Assembly (NCBI GenBank): GCA_024280095.1
Contig: JAJRQU010000070.1
Location: 1-59,282 of the forward strand
Origin: Alphaproteobacteria bacterium
GTDB taxonomy: Bacteria > Pseudomonadota > Alphaproteobacteria > Sphingomonadales > Emcibacteraceae
Direction: 5' to 3'
Length of the DNA stretch: 59,282 nt
The notes below the pieces were generated by a model. It saw nothing but the letters and a program-made list of their open reading frames with translations. It was not told the origin of the DNA and did no database searches. A program made the translations under genes and the position numbers. Shown here in pieces: positions 32,662-41,029 of this stretch. Numbering within the stretch: the first letter of the stretch is position 1; the number at the start of each line of letters is the position of its first letter.

Positions 32662-32992
32662 TCACTTCCTGCGTTTTTAAAATTTCCCGGTAAACAGAAT
32701 CGGAAAGCCCGATGCCGCCATTAGCCGCAATTTGATTGGCAATTTGTTCACTCAGAAGATCCTGAAAGACCTCTTCACCTTGCCCCCCCCCAAATGGCCC
32801 ATCAGATTTTATATCCAAAGACATGCTTTTCAGGATTTGCGCCAGAAAAACAGCTTCAAAAGTTTCCGCCGTTTCCCATGCCTTTCTTTCGAAAGCAGTG
32901 GACGGCTGCGCTGGCTTGCTCTTGGCGATTGCCAGATTTTGTTGGGCCTGTGGTTGTTGGTTTTGTATATTCAGGAATTTTAAATCCATCAC
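32654..32992 (-). CDS. flgJ: Rod-binding protein, FlgJ N-terminal domain only
   Basis: A 112-residue protein equal to the rod-capping domain of FlgJ (AWETAETFEAVFLAQILKSM, GPFGGGQGEEVFQDLLSEQIANQIAANGGIGLSDSVYREI). The muramidase domain found in enterobacterial FlgJ is absent, as in most alphaproteobacteria (also called CheL). It needs a separate lytic enzyme to open the wall. Four-base overlap with flgI upstream and 8-base overlap with the FlgN-like gene downstream. Confidence 0.93.
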   Translation of the reverse strand: MMDLKFLNIQNQQPQAQQNLAIAKSKPAQPSTAFERKAWETAETFEAVFLAQILKSMSLDIKSDGPFGGGQGEEVFQDLLSEQIANQIAANGGIGLSDSVYREILKTQEVND

Positions 32993-34128
32993 ATCACCTC
33001 AATTTCTGCATGCAAAGCGCCGGATACTTTCAAGGCCTGTAGAATGGCGATCATATCGCGGGGACCGATACCCAGGGCATTGAGCCCGTCAACCAGCTCT
33101 TGTAAATTCACACCAGGTTTCAGAAGGGCGAATTTTTTGCCTTCACCTTCATCAATATCAAGCTCGGTTCTTGGAACTTCAATCGCTTCTCCGCCGCCAA
33201 ACGGATTGGGCTGAGATACTTGGGGCGTTTCTGTAACACGAATGGTTAAATTGCCTTGGGCGATGGCCACTTCACTGACCCGAACTTCCTTGCCGATCAC
33301 AATGATGCCGGATCGTTCATCAACGACAACTTTGGCTTTTTGGTCAGTTTGAACATAAAGCAATTCAAGATCCGTGACCAGATTGACCATATTATCAGCG
33401 TAAGTTTCAGGCTTGATAACCAGAATGGTCGCGGGATCAATAGCCATAGCCGTTTTTGTGCCCATTTCTTTATTAATGGCCATGGCAATGCGGCGTGATG
33501 TTGTAAAATCAGGTGTGCGCAGGGAGAAAAAGATTTCTTTTTTAGCGAGCATGGAATAATTGACTTCTTTTTCAACAATGCCGCCGTTAGGTATCCGCCC
33601 GGCTGTGGGTACGCCTTGCGTTACGCTCGAGGCATCACCGCCAGCAGAAAATCCGGAAACCTGAATAGAGCCTTGCGCAACAGCATAAACTTCGCCGTCG
33701 GCCCCTTTAAGCGGCGTTACGATTAAGGTGCCGCCCCGAAGATTTTCTGCATCACCGATGGAGCTGACACTAATGTCAAGACGATTTCCGGTGCGGGCAA
33801 AAGGCGGCAAACTTGCCGTGACCATAACCGCCGCAACATTCTCTGCTCTCATTGATGCGCCGCGCGTATTGACACCAAGGCGTTCCAGCATAGCCGTCAG
33901 GCTTTGTTCTGTGAAAGGGGAGTTTCTTAATGAATCGCCGGTTCCGTTTAAGCCGACCACAAGGCCGTAACCGACGAGTTGGTTCGATCTTACGCCCTCA
34001 ACGGAAACAAGATCCTTTATGCGAGAGGCCGCATGTGCGGGCAGGATATGCCCCATGCCAAGCGCGCCCATCAGCATGACTGTGAGGAGTTTTTGATATA
34101 GCTTCAGTTTTTGGGACTTCTGCCGCAT
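32989..34128 (-). CDS. flgI: Flagellar P-ring protein FlgI
   Basis: A 379-residue periplasmic protein with a signal peptide (about 1-33, ending PAHA), forming the P-ring around the rod in the peptidoglycan. Diagnostic blocks include RIKDLVSVEGVRSNQLVGYGLVVGLNGTGD, MLERLGVN, NVAAVMVTASLPPFARTGNRLDI, LLYVQTDQKAKVVVDERSGIIVIG and a LVDGLNALGIGPRDMIAILQALK end. First gene of an operon with flgJ and a FlgN-like gene. It is preceded by a sigma-54 promoter with start about 35 bases upstream. GGAA ribosome site. Confidence 0.97.
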   Translation of the reverse strand: MRQKSQKLKLYQKLLTVMLMGALGMGHILPAHAASRIKDLVSVEGVRSNQLVGYGLVVGLNGTGDSLRNSPFTEQSLTAMLERLGVNTRGASMRAENVAAVMVTASLPPFARTGNRLDISVSSIGDAENLRGGTLIVTPLKGADGEVYAVAQGSIQVSGFSAGGDASSVTQGVPTAGRIPNGGIVEKEVNYSMLAKKEIFFSLRTPDFTTSRRIAMAINKEMGTKTAMAIDPATILVIKPETYADNMVNLVTDLELLYVQTDQKAKVVVDERSGIIVIGKEVRVSEVAIAQGNLTIRVTETPQVSQPNPFGGGEAIEVPRTELDIDEGEGKKFALLKPGVNLQELVDGLNALGIGPRDMIAILQALKVSGALHAEIEVM

Positions 34129-34174
34129 ATTAATTCCATTTCAGAATATCGTTATAAATTCTCATATCTGACTA

Positions 34175-34190
34175 TGCGAAATTCGTGCCA
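34175..34190 (-). promoter_or_regulatory. Sigma-54 promoter of the flgI operon
   Basis: Minus-strand TGGCACGAATTTCGCA has a perfect -24 half (TGGCACG) and a -12 half with GC in place (TCGCA in place of TTGCA). The predicted start near 34163 is 35 bases before the flgI ATG. Confidence 0.8.
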
Positions 34191-34401
34191 AAAAAACAGG
34201 CGGCGGTAAAAATTTTAACATATTGTTTTAAAAAGATTTTTCTGGGGACTTCTGGAAATGGCCTAGTGTTTGTCGTGTGCGGACAGAAAAAATTACCGCA
34301 GAGGGTAATGATTGCCGAGTAGAATATTCATTATATTATGTCTATGAAGGGGCATCAATTTCTGGTATCTATTGATTTATATTCTAGGTGATGAGGGCTC
34401 T

Positions 34402-34824
34402 ATGGAAATTAAAGGACCAGGACGAATTACGACGCCCGGTGTGTCGCGCAAGGGGAAAAAAGGTGGCGCGAACAAATCGGGTTTTAATGAAATCCTTTCA
34501 TCAGAGGAAAGCGCGGCAGCGCTGCCGCCAAGCGGCACATCCCCCTTAACGGCAGTGAATTCGCTGCTGTCCTTGCAAGAAATGCCGACCAGTAGCGAAG
34601 GGAAGTCAAAAGGGCTGGTCAGAGTAGAAGAAATGCTTGGGCATTTGGAGCTTATTCGTCATGGATTGCTGGCCGGACAAATTCCTCAGCGCCAGCTCAA
34701 AGATGTGGCGGCTATTGTCTCGCGTGAAAAAGAGCTGTCCAATGATCCTGCGCTGGATGAAATCCTCAATGACGTGGAATTGCGCGTTAAGGTAGAGCTG
34801 GCAAAGCTGGAAATGCTCGGCTAA
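34402..34824 (+). CDS. fliX: Flagellar assembly regulator FliX
   Basis: A 140-residue protein matching FliX: MEIKGPGRI at the start, a serine/glycine-rich middle, and the C-terminal helical block VEEMLGHLELIRHGLLAGQIPQRQLKDVAAIV ending in a DPALDEILNDVELRVKVELAKLE helix. FliX senses completion of early basal-body structures and switches the activator FlbD, and so sigma-54 transcription, on or off. I prefer the ATG at 34402 (GAGGG nearby) to a frame extension to 34372. It is divergent from the flgI operon. Confidence 0.93.
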   Translation: MEIKGPGRITTPGVSRKGKKGGANKSGFNEILSSEESAAALPPSGTSPLTAVNSLLSLQEMPTSSEGKSKGLVRVEEMLGHLELIRHGLLAGQIPQRQLKDVAAIVSREKELSNDPALDEILNDVELRVKVELAKLEMLG

Positions 34825-35015
34825 TGGGCTTCAAACCACCTCTGTAATCTGCAAGAGATTATAACTAAATCACAACAATTTGAGGGGCAGGCGTACTAAA
34901 TTACTTTAGGCGATATTAGCGCTTGAATTGTAGAGGTGAGTTGAGTAGTTTGTCATCCAAAAGAAACCAGTTTTTTAGCCAAGTTTATTATTATGGTAAA
35001 ATATAGAGGTTATTG

Positions 35016-35432
35016 ATGATTACGAAGTTGCCAGAAGGATATAAACCTTCACCAGATGAAGAATTTATGAATGAACATCAAAGTTTGTATTTCCACACTA
35101 AACTTATGGCATGGAAAGAGGAAATTCTGCGGGAATCAAAGGAAACGTTAGCCCATCTTCAGGAAGATAGTCAGAAAGAACCTGATATTGCCGACCGTGC
35201 CTCATCAGAAACAGACTGGTCAATTGAGCTGAGAACCCGTGATCGTCAACGTAAGTTAATCACGAAAATAGATGCTGCGATTGAGCGGTTAAGTAAAGGC
35301 GAATACGGCTATTGCGAGGTTACCGGAGAGCCCATAAAGTTAGAGCGACTTGAAGCCCGTCCCATCGCGATGATGAGTTTGGAAGCCCAGGAAGAGCATG
35401 AAAAATTTGAGAAAGTTCACAGAGATTCATAG
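35016..35432 (+). CDS. dksA: DksA-type RNA polymerase-binding transcription factor
   Basis: A 138-residue DksA/TraR family protein that binds in the secondary channel of RNA polymerase and works with ppGpp. The coiled-coil region carries DRASSETDWSIELRTRDRQRKLI with the DxxDxA-like acidic tip altered, and the C-terminal part GEYGYCEVTGEPIKLERLEARPIAMMSLEAQEEHE retains only one of four zinc cysteines, as is usual in alphaproteobacteria. The ATG at 35016 follows AGAGG; a TTG one codon earlier is possible. It ends in a bidirectional terminator shared with flgH. Confidence 0.94.
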   Translation: MITKLPEGYKPSPDEEFMNEHQSLYFHTKLMAWKEEILRESKETLAHLQEDSQKEPDIADRASSETDWSIELRTRDRQRKLITKIDAAIERLSKGEYGYCEVTGEPIKLERLEARPIAMMSLEAQEEHEKFEKVHRDS

Positions 35433-35456
35433 ATGAGATTTTGAACGTGTAAAATT

Positions 35457-35490
35457 AAAAAGGACCGCACTCTTCTGGCGCGGTCCTTTT
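35457..35490. terminator. Bidirectional terminator between dksA and flgH
   Basis: AAAAAGGACCGC (35457-35468) and GCGGTCCTTTT (35480-35490) form a stem flanked by A residues on the left and T residues on the right, so it can end transcription of both convergent units. Confidence 0.88.
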
Positions 35491-35562
35491 GCTTTGTGCG
35501 GGAAACGGAAGATGGTGTAGCTCATCTGCCGAACACAAGCTTTGAAATAGTATATTCTGATT

Positions 35563-36342
35563 TTAGAAGGGGAACAATATATCAAACAATTGTGACCCGT
35601 AGCGGGCTTGTTGGACATCGGTTAGCTGACCCCGGCCCCCATATGAAATTCTGGCTTCTGCAATTTGGGTATGCTGGATCGTGTTGGTGGAGCTGATGTC
35701 TTCTGGCCGGATGACTCCCATAACGGTCAATTCCCGTACCTCAAAATTCACGCGGACTTCCTGACGCCCCTGAATGACCATATTCCCATTAGGCAGGACT
35801 TGAGTGACAACAGCCGCAAGTGTCAAATCCACCGATTCACTGCGGTTGACCTGCCCCGTGCCGACATTGGACGTCGTGCTTCCCATATTAACCAGTGATG
35901 AGGGGTTGACGGCATCCGGCAGAATTTGGCTCAGTTGACTTTCAAGTCCCAGAAAATTTGTCGCATTGGCTGAATCTGTATTTGATCTTGTGCGTGTGGT
36001 TCGGTTATCAATGCTCGCCTGATCGTCAATGATGATATTGATGGTGAGAATATCTCCTACCATGTTGGCTCGCTGATCGCGAAAGAAATCCTTTGAGCCA
36101 ACGCGCCAAAGAGAATTTTTTTGATTTCTTACATGCCTTTCCTGTTGTTCTGGAATTTGAATGATTTTTTGTTGCGGTGTATTATTTTGCGGAACGACCC
36201 GGGTTGTTTCAATCGCTGCCAGATCAGGCGCTTTGCCGATATCGCCTATTCTGTCGATGGCACTGCATCCTGTCAGCAGCAGGGAAAATATTCCCGTCAA
36301 GCAGATGGCCTTTACTGTTTTATAGCCGCCGTGATGTGACAT
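35563..36342 (-). CDS. flgH: Flagellar L-ring lipoprotein FlgH
   Basis: A 259-residue outer-membrane lipoprotein forming the L-ring. The signal peptide ends in a lipobox LLLTGCSA, and the mature part carries SLWRVGSKDFFRDQRANMVGDILTI, VTQVLPNGNMVIQGRQEVRVNFE and VMGVIRPEDISSTNTIQHTQIAEARISYGGRG, all diagnostic. I take the ATG at 36342 with GGAG 7 bases upstream; the frame is open to 36393, but that would bury the signal peptide. Last gene of the flgF-flgG-flgA-flgH operon. Confidence 0.96.
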   Translation of the reverse strand: MSHHGGYKTVKAICLTGIFSLLLTGCSAIDRIGDIGKAPDLAAIETTRVVPQNNTPQQKIIQIPEQQERHVRNQKNSLWRVGSKDFFRDQRANMVGDILTINIIIDDQASIDNRTTRTRSNTDSANATNFLGLESQLSQILPDAVNPSSLVNMGSTTSNVGTGQVNRSESVDLTLAAVVTQVLPNGNMVIQGRQEVRVNFEVRELTVMGVIRPEDISSTNTIQHTQIAEARISYGGRGQLTDVQQARYGSQLFDILFPF

Positions 36343-36425
36343 TTTGTGCTCCGGGGGATTTTCTATGCTGAGTTTGTCCAAATTATAAGTCATTTTCTAA
36401 TCCTCATCTCTTCTTGTCACGATGA

Positions 36426-37391
36426 TTATTGTAATTGAGCGATGTTATAATGGCCGATTAAAACCTGTACTTGACCGGGGCCTATGACCATGGCTTCTAT
36501 GGTTTTGTGAGACTTGCTGTTCATCACACGGATTATATCACCGCGTCCACCGCCCTCAATGGCCTTGCCCGTGGCCGTCAGGTTTATTTTCCCGGAATGG
36601 AAAAGGATGTTGACGCGGGCTCCGCGGTTAATGATGGTTGGTTTTTTTAGGTCGCTCAGTTTTATTGGGGTCGAAGGGGTCATGCCGCGCCGGGGAGTCA
36701 TGCCGATCAACTGGGCTTTTGTTCGAATAATATTGCGCCCAATACGAAGCGTTGGCATAGATGTCCAGCCAATGTCCAATTCAGTTATTTCCTGTCCGGG
36801 CAGCACCCGCTTGTTTAATGTGGGCACATGGCTTATGGCGTGGGTACGTCCGGAGATTGTTGCCGTTTTATAAGTCCCGTCATCAGTTGGTACAGAAAGC
36901 ATGGCGGAGAATTTACCCGTTTTTTGATGGAAGGTGAATTTTTCTACGGAGATATCTTCAACGCTGCCATCTTCCGGCAGGTGAATAAGGGCATTCTTAT
37001 TATTAAAATTGATACCATTTTTTCTGTCAGAGAGATTTTTTGATGTCAGCTCCTGCACGATCAGATGTTCAAGCTGCGCGTGCTTAATGCTTTTACCTTT
37101 TCTGGTTACCGTAATCTGATTGACGTTTCGGCTATTCTGCCAATAGACATCATGTTGCCGTGTGAGGCTGGCCAGATATCTGGTTGAAACAGATGTTTTC
37201 TGTCCGGGGGCGGGAGAATTCATGACCCAAATATCGTGACCAAATTCAAGATTATCCAGCAAGTCGCCTAACGTTATGGTCGATTTGTTGACAATCGTGT
37301 CTGCCTTAACCTCTGCGAGGGCCATTGCCGCCTGCGAAGATAATAGCCCGGATAAGACCAGCATTATGCCACTATAAAATATGTTTTTCAT
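36426..37391 (-). CDS. flgA: Flagellar basal-body P-ring assembly chaperone FlgA
   Basis: A 321-residue secreted protein (signal peptide 1-26, ending ALA). The C-terminal SAF-type domain is clear: VPTLNKRVLPGQEITELDIGW, RGMTPSTPIKLSDLKKP and VRVNILFHSGKINLTATGKAIEGG with the D-I-IRVMNSKSHKTIEAMV ending. FlgA binds P-ring FlgI in the periplasm and helps it assemble. The N-terminal half is long, as in other alphaproteobacteria. It lies between flgG and flgH in a conserved order. Confidence 0.92.
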   Translation of the reverse strand: MKNIFYSGIMLVLSGLLSSQAAMALAEVKADTIVNKSTITLGDLLDNLEFGHDIWVMNSPAPGQKTSVSTRYLASLTRQHDVYWQNSRNVNQITVTRKGKSIKHAQLEHLIVQELTSKNLSDRKNGINFNNKNALIHLPEDGSVEDISVEKFTFHQKTGKFSAMLSVPTDDGTYKTATISGRTHAISHVPTLNKRVLPGQEITELDIGWTSMPTLRIGRNIIRTKAQLIGMTPRRGMTPSTPIKLSDLKKPTIINRGARVNILFHSGKINLTATGKAIEGGGRGDIIRVMNSKSHKTIEAMVIGPGQVQVLIGHYNIAQLQ

Positions 37392-37401
37392 AGTTTTATC
37401 C

Positions 37402-38187
37402 TTATCTTAAGTTCGATGTTACGCTCATCATCTCATCGGCCGTGCTAATGACTTTACTGTTCATTTCGTAAGCCCTTTGCGCGGTGATGAGTGAGGTAAT
37501 TTCCGATACGGAATTCACATTGGAATTTTCCAGAAACTTTTGTAATACGGAACCAAATCCAGGGGTGTTTGGTACGCCGACATTTGCGGCACCAGAGGCC
37601 GGTGTTTCAAGAAACTGATTGTTGCCAATGGCCTCAAGTCCGGCGGCATTGGGGAAAGTCACCAGCTCGAGACGCCCAATATTCGTTGAATTTATCTGGC
37701 CTTCCAGCTTAACCAGAACCTCACCTTCGGGATTGATGGAGATATCAATAGCTTCTTGCGGGATGGTCAGGGCCGGGCCGACCACATAGCCTTCCATTGT
37801 AACAATTTGACCTGTGGGGCCTAATTGGAATGATCCGGCGCGGGTATAGGCATCCGCACCGCTGGGCAATGTAATGCGAAAATAGCCATTGCCATTAATC
37901 GCCAGATCAAGGGCATTGTCAGTACCGATGACGCTGCCCTGCTCCGTTATTCTGTAGACACCGCCGGTTTTTACGCCGACACCTATCTGAATTCCCGTTG
38001 GAATAACGGTTCCCGTATCGGAGGAAGCGGCACCAACCCGTTCTATATTTTGATACAGCAGGTCTTGAAATTCTGCCCGCTGGCGTTTGAAACCTGTGGT
38101 GTTCATATTGGCAATATTGTTGGAAATAACTTCCACATTCAATTGCTGAGCGATCATACCTGTTGCGGCTATACTAAGTGCTTTCAT
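37402..38187 (-). CDS. flgG: Flagellar distal rod protein FlgG
   Basis: A 261-residue axial protein. The N-terminal flg_bb_rod motif reads MKALSIAATGMIAQQLNVEVISNNIANMNTTG..., and the C-terminal motif has NSNVNSVSEITSLITAQRAYEMNSKVI. The stretch FQDLLYQNIERVGAASSDTGTVIPTGIQIG after the N-terminal motif distinguishes distal rod FlgG from proximal rod FlgF. Exported by type III secretion without a signal peptide. Second gene of the flgFGAH operon. Confidence 0.97.
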   Translation of the reverse strand: MKALSIAATGMIAQQLNVEVISNNIANMNTTGFKRQRAEFQDLLYQNIERVGAASSDTGTVIPTGIQIGVGVKTGGVYRITEQGSVIGTDNALDLAINGNGYFRITLPSGADAYTRAGSFQLGPTGQIVTMEGYVVGPALTIPQEAIDISINPEGEVLVKLEGQINSTNIGRLELVTFPNAAGLEAIGNNQFLETPASGAANVGVPNTPGFGSVLQKFLENSNVNSVSEITSLITAQRAYEMNSKVISTADEMMSVTSNLR

Positions 38188-38218
38188 AACGAATATCCTG
38201 TCTTTTCAATGCTTGTTT

Positions 38219-38263
38219 AACCAACTTTGGCCTAACCAATCTTAGCCTAGCCAATCTTAGCAA
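38219..38263 (-). repeat. 15-bp triplicated stop-codon segment at the end of flgF
   Basis: Three consecutive 15-bp units (38249-38263, 38234-38248, 38219-38233) encode, on the minus strand, AKIG-stop, AKIG-stop and AKVG-stop in one frame. The flgF C-terminus and stop codon (TAG) are thus repeated in frame twice more, with TAG and TAA. Confidence 0.9.
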
Positions 38264-38987
38264 GTTGATTAATAGCTTTACTTTCTGATTCCTGAAGTTT
38301 TTCCATAAGTTTAGCGGTTGAAGTATATGACCGGCTAACCTGGATCATTTTGGTAACCTCAATGATGGCTTGTACATTGGATGTTTCGGTCATGCCTTGG
38401 AGAATTGTATAGTCCGTTGCGGGCCGGGTTGCTGAATTGGTCGTGAACATATTGTCGCCAATTTTTTTCAATTTTGAATTATCGGCAAAAGCAACCACAT
38501 TCAATACCGCAATCTGTCCCGCCGTTCGGGAAGAAATAGTCCCGTCGGATGAGATTTCAATATCCGTAACATTTTCCGGAAGCTGGATAGTTTTGCCGGC
38601 CTGATCCAGGATTGCCTGTCCTGTGGACGTAATTAAGGTATAATCATCCGATAGGGCCAGATGACCATTTCGGGTATAGGCCAATTCCCCGTTATTTCTT
38701 TGTACTTGGAACATACCGTCACCGCTTAGGGCAATATCCAAACTGTTGCCGGTTGTTTCCAGTTGGCCATCCGTCATATTTCGGGAAATGCCAAAGTCCT
38801 GAACATAGGAAATTTGCCGGAGGCTTTTGTCATTATCTCCCTCGGCTTCTTTAAGATATTCACCAAACATGACATTTTCCCGTTTAAACGCGGTTGTGCT
38901 CATATTGGCAATATTATTTGCTATAATATCCATCTGGCGCCGCATGGCGACTTGATGCGAAAGTGCTACTGATAATGTTGTGTCCAT
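38247..38987 (-). CDS. flgF: Flagellar proximal rod protein FlgF
   Basis: A 246-residue rod protein with the N-terminal motif ALSHQVAMRRQMDIIANNIANMSTTAFKRE and C-terminal ETSNVQAIIEVTKMIQVSRSYTSTAKL. I take the start at 38987 (MDTTLS), with AAAGGA 6-9 bases upstream; the frame extends to 39047 but that would overlap the promoter. It heads flgF-flgG-flgA-flgH behind a sigma-54 promoter. Its stop codon is embedded in a triplicated 15-bp repeat. Confidence 0.95.
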   Translation of the reverse strand: MDTTLSVALSHQVAMRRQMDIIANNIANMSTTAFKRENVMFGEYLKEAEGDNDKSLRQISYVQDFGISRNMTDGQLETTGNSLDIALSGDGMFQVQRNNGELAYTRNGHLALSDDYTLITSTGQAILDQAGKTIQLPENVTDIEISSDGTISSRTAGQIAVLNVVAFADNSKLKKIGDNMFTTNSATRPATDYTILQGMTETSNVQAIIEVTKMIQVSRSYTSTAKLMEKLQESESKAINQLAKIG

Positions 38988-39030
38988 CTTAGGTCCTTTC
39001 TGGCCGTTTGATTTTTCCCAGTCAACACTA

Positions 39031-39046
39031 TGCATATGTTGTGCCA
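39031..39046 (-). promoter_or_regulatory. Sigma-54 promoter of the flgF-flgG-flgA-flgH operon
   Basis: Minus-strand TGGCACAACATATGCA fits the -24/-12 consensus with two mismatches away from the invariant GG and GC, which are correctly spaced. The predicted start near 39019 gives a leader of about 32 bases before flgF. Confidence 0.78.
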
Positions 39047-39328
39047 AATAATTTAATTATTTTAAAACAAATCATTAGCTCGTATTCAGGAGCAGTTTTC
39101 TGGAAAAACGGCAGAGTTTGCCCGGTATTTTTTTCCTTTATATTAGTTGCGGGGGGGTGATTTATGTTATGTCTTGTTACGTTAACCATAATTTTCTTGG
39201 AGATTGGCGGCGTTGGGGTTACAAGTAATTCCTAACGACTTGTTAATAAAAAAACTTTACATTTGTTTTTGGAACGGCCTCGCGTGACCTCATGGTGCTA
39301 TAGATAAAATTTGTGCTATTAGACAAGA

Positions 39329-39360
39329 TTTAAGGGGGACGAAATTTAAGGGGGACGAAA
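39329..39360 (+). repeat. 16-bp tandem duplication upstream of fliL
   Basis: TTTAAGGGGGACGAAA occurs twice back to back (39329-39344, 39345-39360), and a third partial copy (TTTAAGGG) follows at 39362. Each unit includes an AAGGGGG stretch that looks like a strong ribosome site, although only the partial third copy is near the fliL ATG at 39382. Confidence 0.9.
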
Positions 39361-39381
39361 GTTTAAGGGCTAGGTTAAAAT

Positions 39382-39912
39382 ATGAGTGAAGAAAATGATG
39401 CCGAAGCAGACGATCTTGCAGATGGCCTGGAGCAAAAGAAAACAAGCGGCAAAAAAATCATAATTATTGTTGCCGCTGCTGTGTTTGTGCTTATTTTGGG
39501 CGGGGCTGCGGCATTCTTTTTTATGTCCGGCGGGGAAGAAGAACATGCCATTGATTTGGAGAATGGGGGTCAGGAGTCTGAATTGGCGGAGGCTGAACCA
39601 AGGGAATTATTGTTTTTGGAACTGGAACCCATGCTGGTCAATCTTGATACGGCGGGGGGAAAGCCGAAATATTTGAAACTTACAATAGCGCTGGAGGTTG
39701 ATCAGCAGACCTCTTTGGATGAACTTACTAAAAAAATGCCCCGTATTATTGATCAGTTTCAGACCTATTTGCGGCAATTGCGCATCCAAGATCTGAATGG
39801 TTCCGCCGGCATGTTTCGCTTGAAAGAAGAATTGCTGATCAAGGTGAATGACGCGGTCTATCCAACACGTGTGAATGATGTTTTGTTTAAAGAAATGCTG
39901 ATTAACGGATAA
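39382..39912 (+). CDS. fliL: Flagellar basal-body-associated protein FliL
   Basis: A 176-residue single-pass inner-membrane protein: acidic cytoplasmic start, membrane helix at about 25-49 (IIIIVAAAVFVLILGGAAAFFFM), then the FliL domain with LEPMLVNLDTAGGKPKYLKLTIALEV and a C-terminal LKEELLIKVNDAV...VNDVLFKEMLI helix. FliL surrounds the stator and supports torque. It starts the fliL-fliM operon. The periplasmic linker is short and rich in E and G. Confidence 0.95.
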   Translation: MSEENDAEADDLADGLEQKKTSGKKIIIIVAAAVFVLILGGAAAFFFMSGGEEEHAIDLENGGQESELAEAEPRELLFLELEPMLVNLDTAGGKPKYLKLTIALEVDQQTSLDELTKKMPRIIDQFQTYLRQLRIQDLNGSAGMFRLKEELLIKVNDAVYPTRVNDVLFKEMLING

Positions 39913-39921
39913 TCAATAGTT

Positions 39922-41028
39922 ATGTCTGACGAAGAAGAAATTGATGATGATGCCGTTGCCGCCGAATGGGAGGCCATGGCGGCTGAGGGCGAAGCGGATA
40001 CTGATGGTGATATAACCGAGGATGGCGGCGAAGATGATATGGCCGCCGCCATGGGCGGGACGGATCGCGTCCTGGATCAGACTGAAATTGACAGTCTTTT
40101 GGGTTTTGATGGCGAAGAAGAAGATTTTAGCTCTAAATCCGGCATTCAAGCCCTCATCAGTAGCGGTCTTGTGGCTTACGAACGTTTGCCGATGCTGGAT
40201 ATTATCTTTGATCGTTATGTGCGGATGATGTCAACGTCTCTGCGAAACTTCACGTCTGATAATTTTGAAGTTTCCATCGATAACATGACCTCAATCAGGT
40301 TTGGGGATTACCTGAATTCAATTCCGCTGCCGGCGATGCTCGCGGTTTTTCATGTGGAGGAATGGGACAATTATGGCTTGATCACCATCGACAGCAATCT
40401 CATCTATTCAATTGTGGACGCCCTTTTGGGTGGGCGGCGCGGGACGGCCCCGATGCGCATTGAAGGGCGGCCTTATACCACCATTGAACATACCCTTGTG
40501 GAGGAAATGCTGGGGGTCATGTTAAATGATTTATGTGATGCTTTTGAGCCGCTAAGCCCTGTAAAATTCAAATTGGATCGTTTGGAGACAAACCCCCGTT
40601 TTGCGACCATCGCACAACCAACAAATGCGGCGCTTTTGATCAGAATGCGCGCCGATATGGAAGATCGGGGCGGGCGTATGGAGCTGGTATTGCCCTATGC
40701 AACCATTGAACCTGTGAGGGAATTATTACTCCAACGTTTTATGGGGGAAAAATTTGGCCGTGATTCCATATGGGAAACTCATTTGATGAAAGAGCTATAT
40801 AATACGGTGGTTCCTCTGGAAGTAATATTGGATGAGCTTGTCATGACATTGGGAGAAGTTCTGGGTTTGGAAGTGGGGCAGACGTTGATGTTAAATGTTC
40901 AATCGGATAGCGTTGTTGAAATGCGAAGCGGCGGCGTTCCCATGATGACAGGTAGAGTAGGCAAGCTTGGGCGTCATGTGGCGGTAAAAATAGAAAAAAT
41001 TCTTGACCATAAAAAGGCGGATGCTTGA
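39922..41028 (+). CDS. fliM: Flagellar motor switch protein FliM
   Basis: A 368-residue C-ring protein that binds CheY-P and sets rotation direction. The CheY-binding motif LDQTEIDSLLGF lies at residues 51-62 and not at the very start, because an acidic extension of about 48 residues precedes it; the AAEWEAMAAEG stretch in that extension resembles the N-terminus of some FliN proteins. The middle CheC-like domain and C-terminal SPOA domain (VPLEVILDELVMTLGEVLGLEVGQTLML) are normal. Internal ATGs at 40039 or 40051 could give a standard-length protein. Confidence 0.95.
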   Translation: MSDEEEIDDDAVAAEWEAMAAEGEADTDGDITEDGGEDDMAAAMGGTDRVLDQTEIDSLLGFDGEEEDFSSKSGIQALISSGLVAYERLPMLDIIFDRYVRMMSTSLRNFTSDNFEVSIDNMTSIRFGDYLNSIPLPAMLAVFHVEEWDNYGLITIDSNLIYSIVDALLGGRRGTAPMRIEGRPYTTIEHTLVEEMLGVMLNDLCDAFEPLSPVKFKLDRLETNPRFATIAQPTNAALLIRMRADMEDRGGRMELVLPYATIEPVRELLLQRFMGEKFGRDSIWETHLMKELYNTVVPLEVILDELVMTLGEVLGLEVGQTLMLNVQSDSVVEMRSGGVPMMTGRVGKLGRHVAVKIEKILDHKKADA

Positions 41029-41029
41029 T

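Larger units (their letters stand above)
38988..39381. other. 394-base divergent promoter region between flgF and fliL
   Basis: From left to right: the flgF ribosome site, the sigma-54 promoter at 39031-39046, an AT-rich middle in which I see no gene, a partial CtrA-like match (CTAA-N7-TTAA at 39232-39246), and a 16-bp tandem duplication just before fliL. Both flagellar operons appear to be controlled from here. Confidence 0.65.

Noticed and set aside
34259-34274. Sigma-54-like TGGCCTAGTGTTTGTC upstream of fliX
   Set aside because: The -12 element has GT in place of the invariant GC, and fliX is expected to be an early gene. Too weak to list.
39232-39246. CTAA-CGACTTG-TTAA as CtrA box for fliL
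   Set aside because: The first half-site has one mismatch and the region is AT-rich. Mentioned in the gap entry but not listed as a site.
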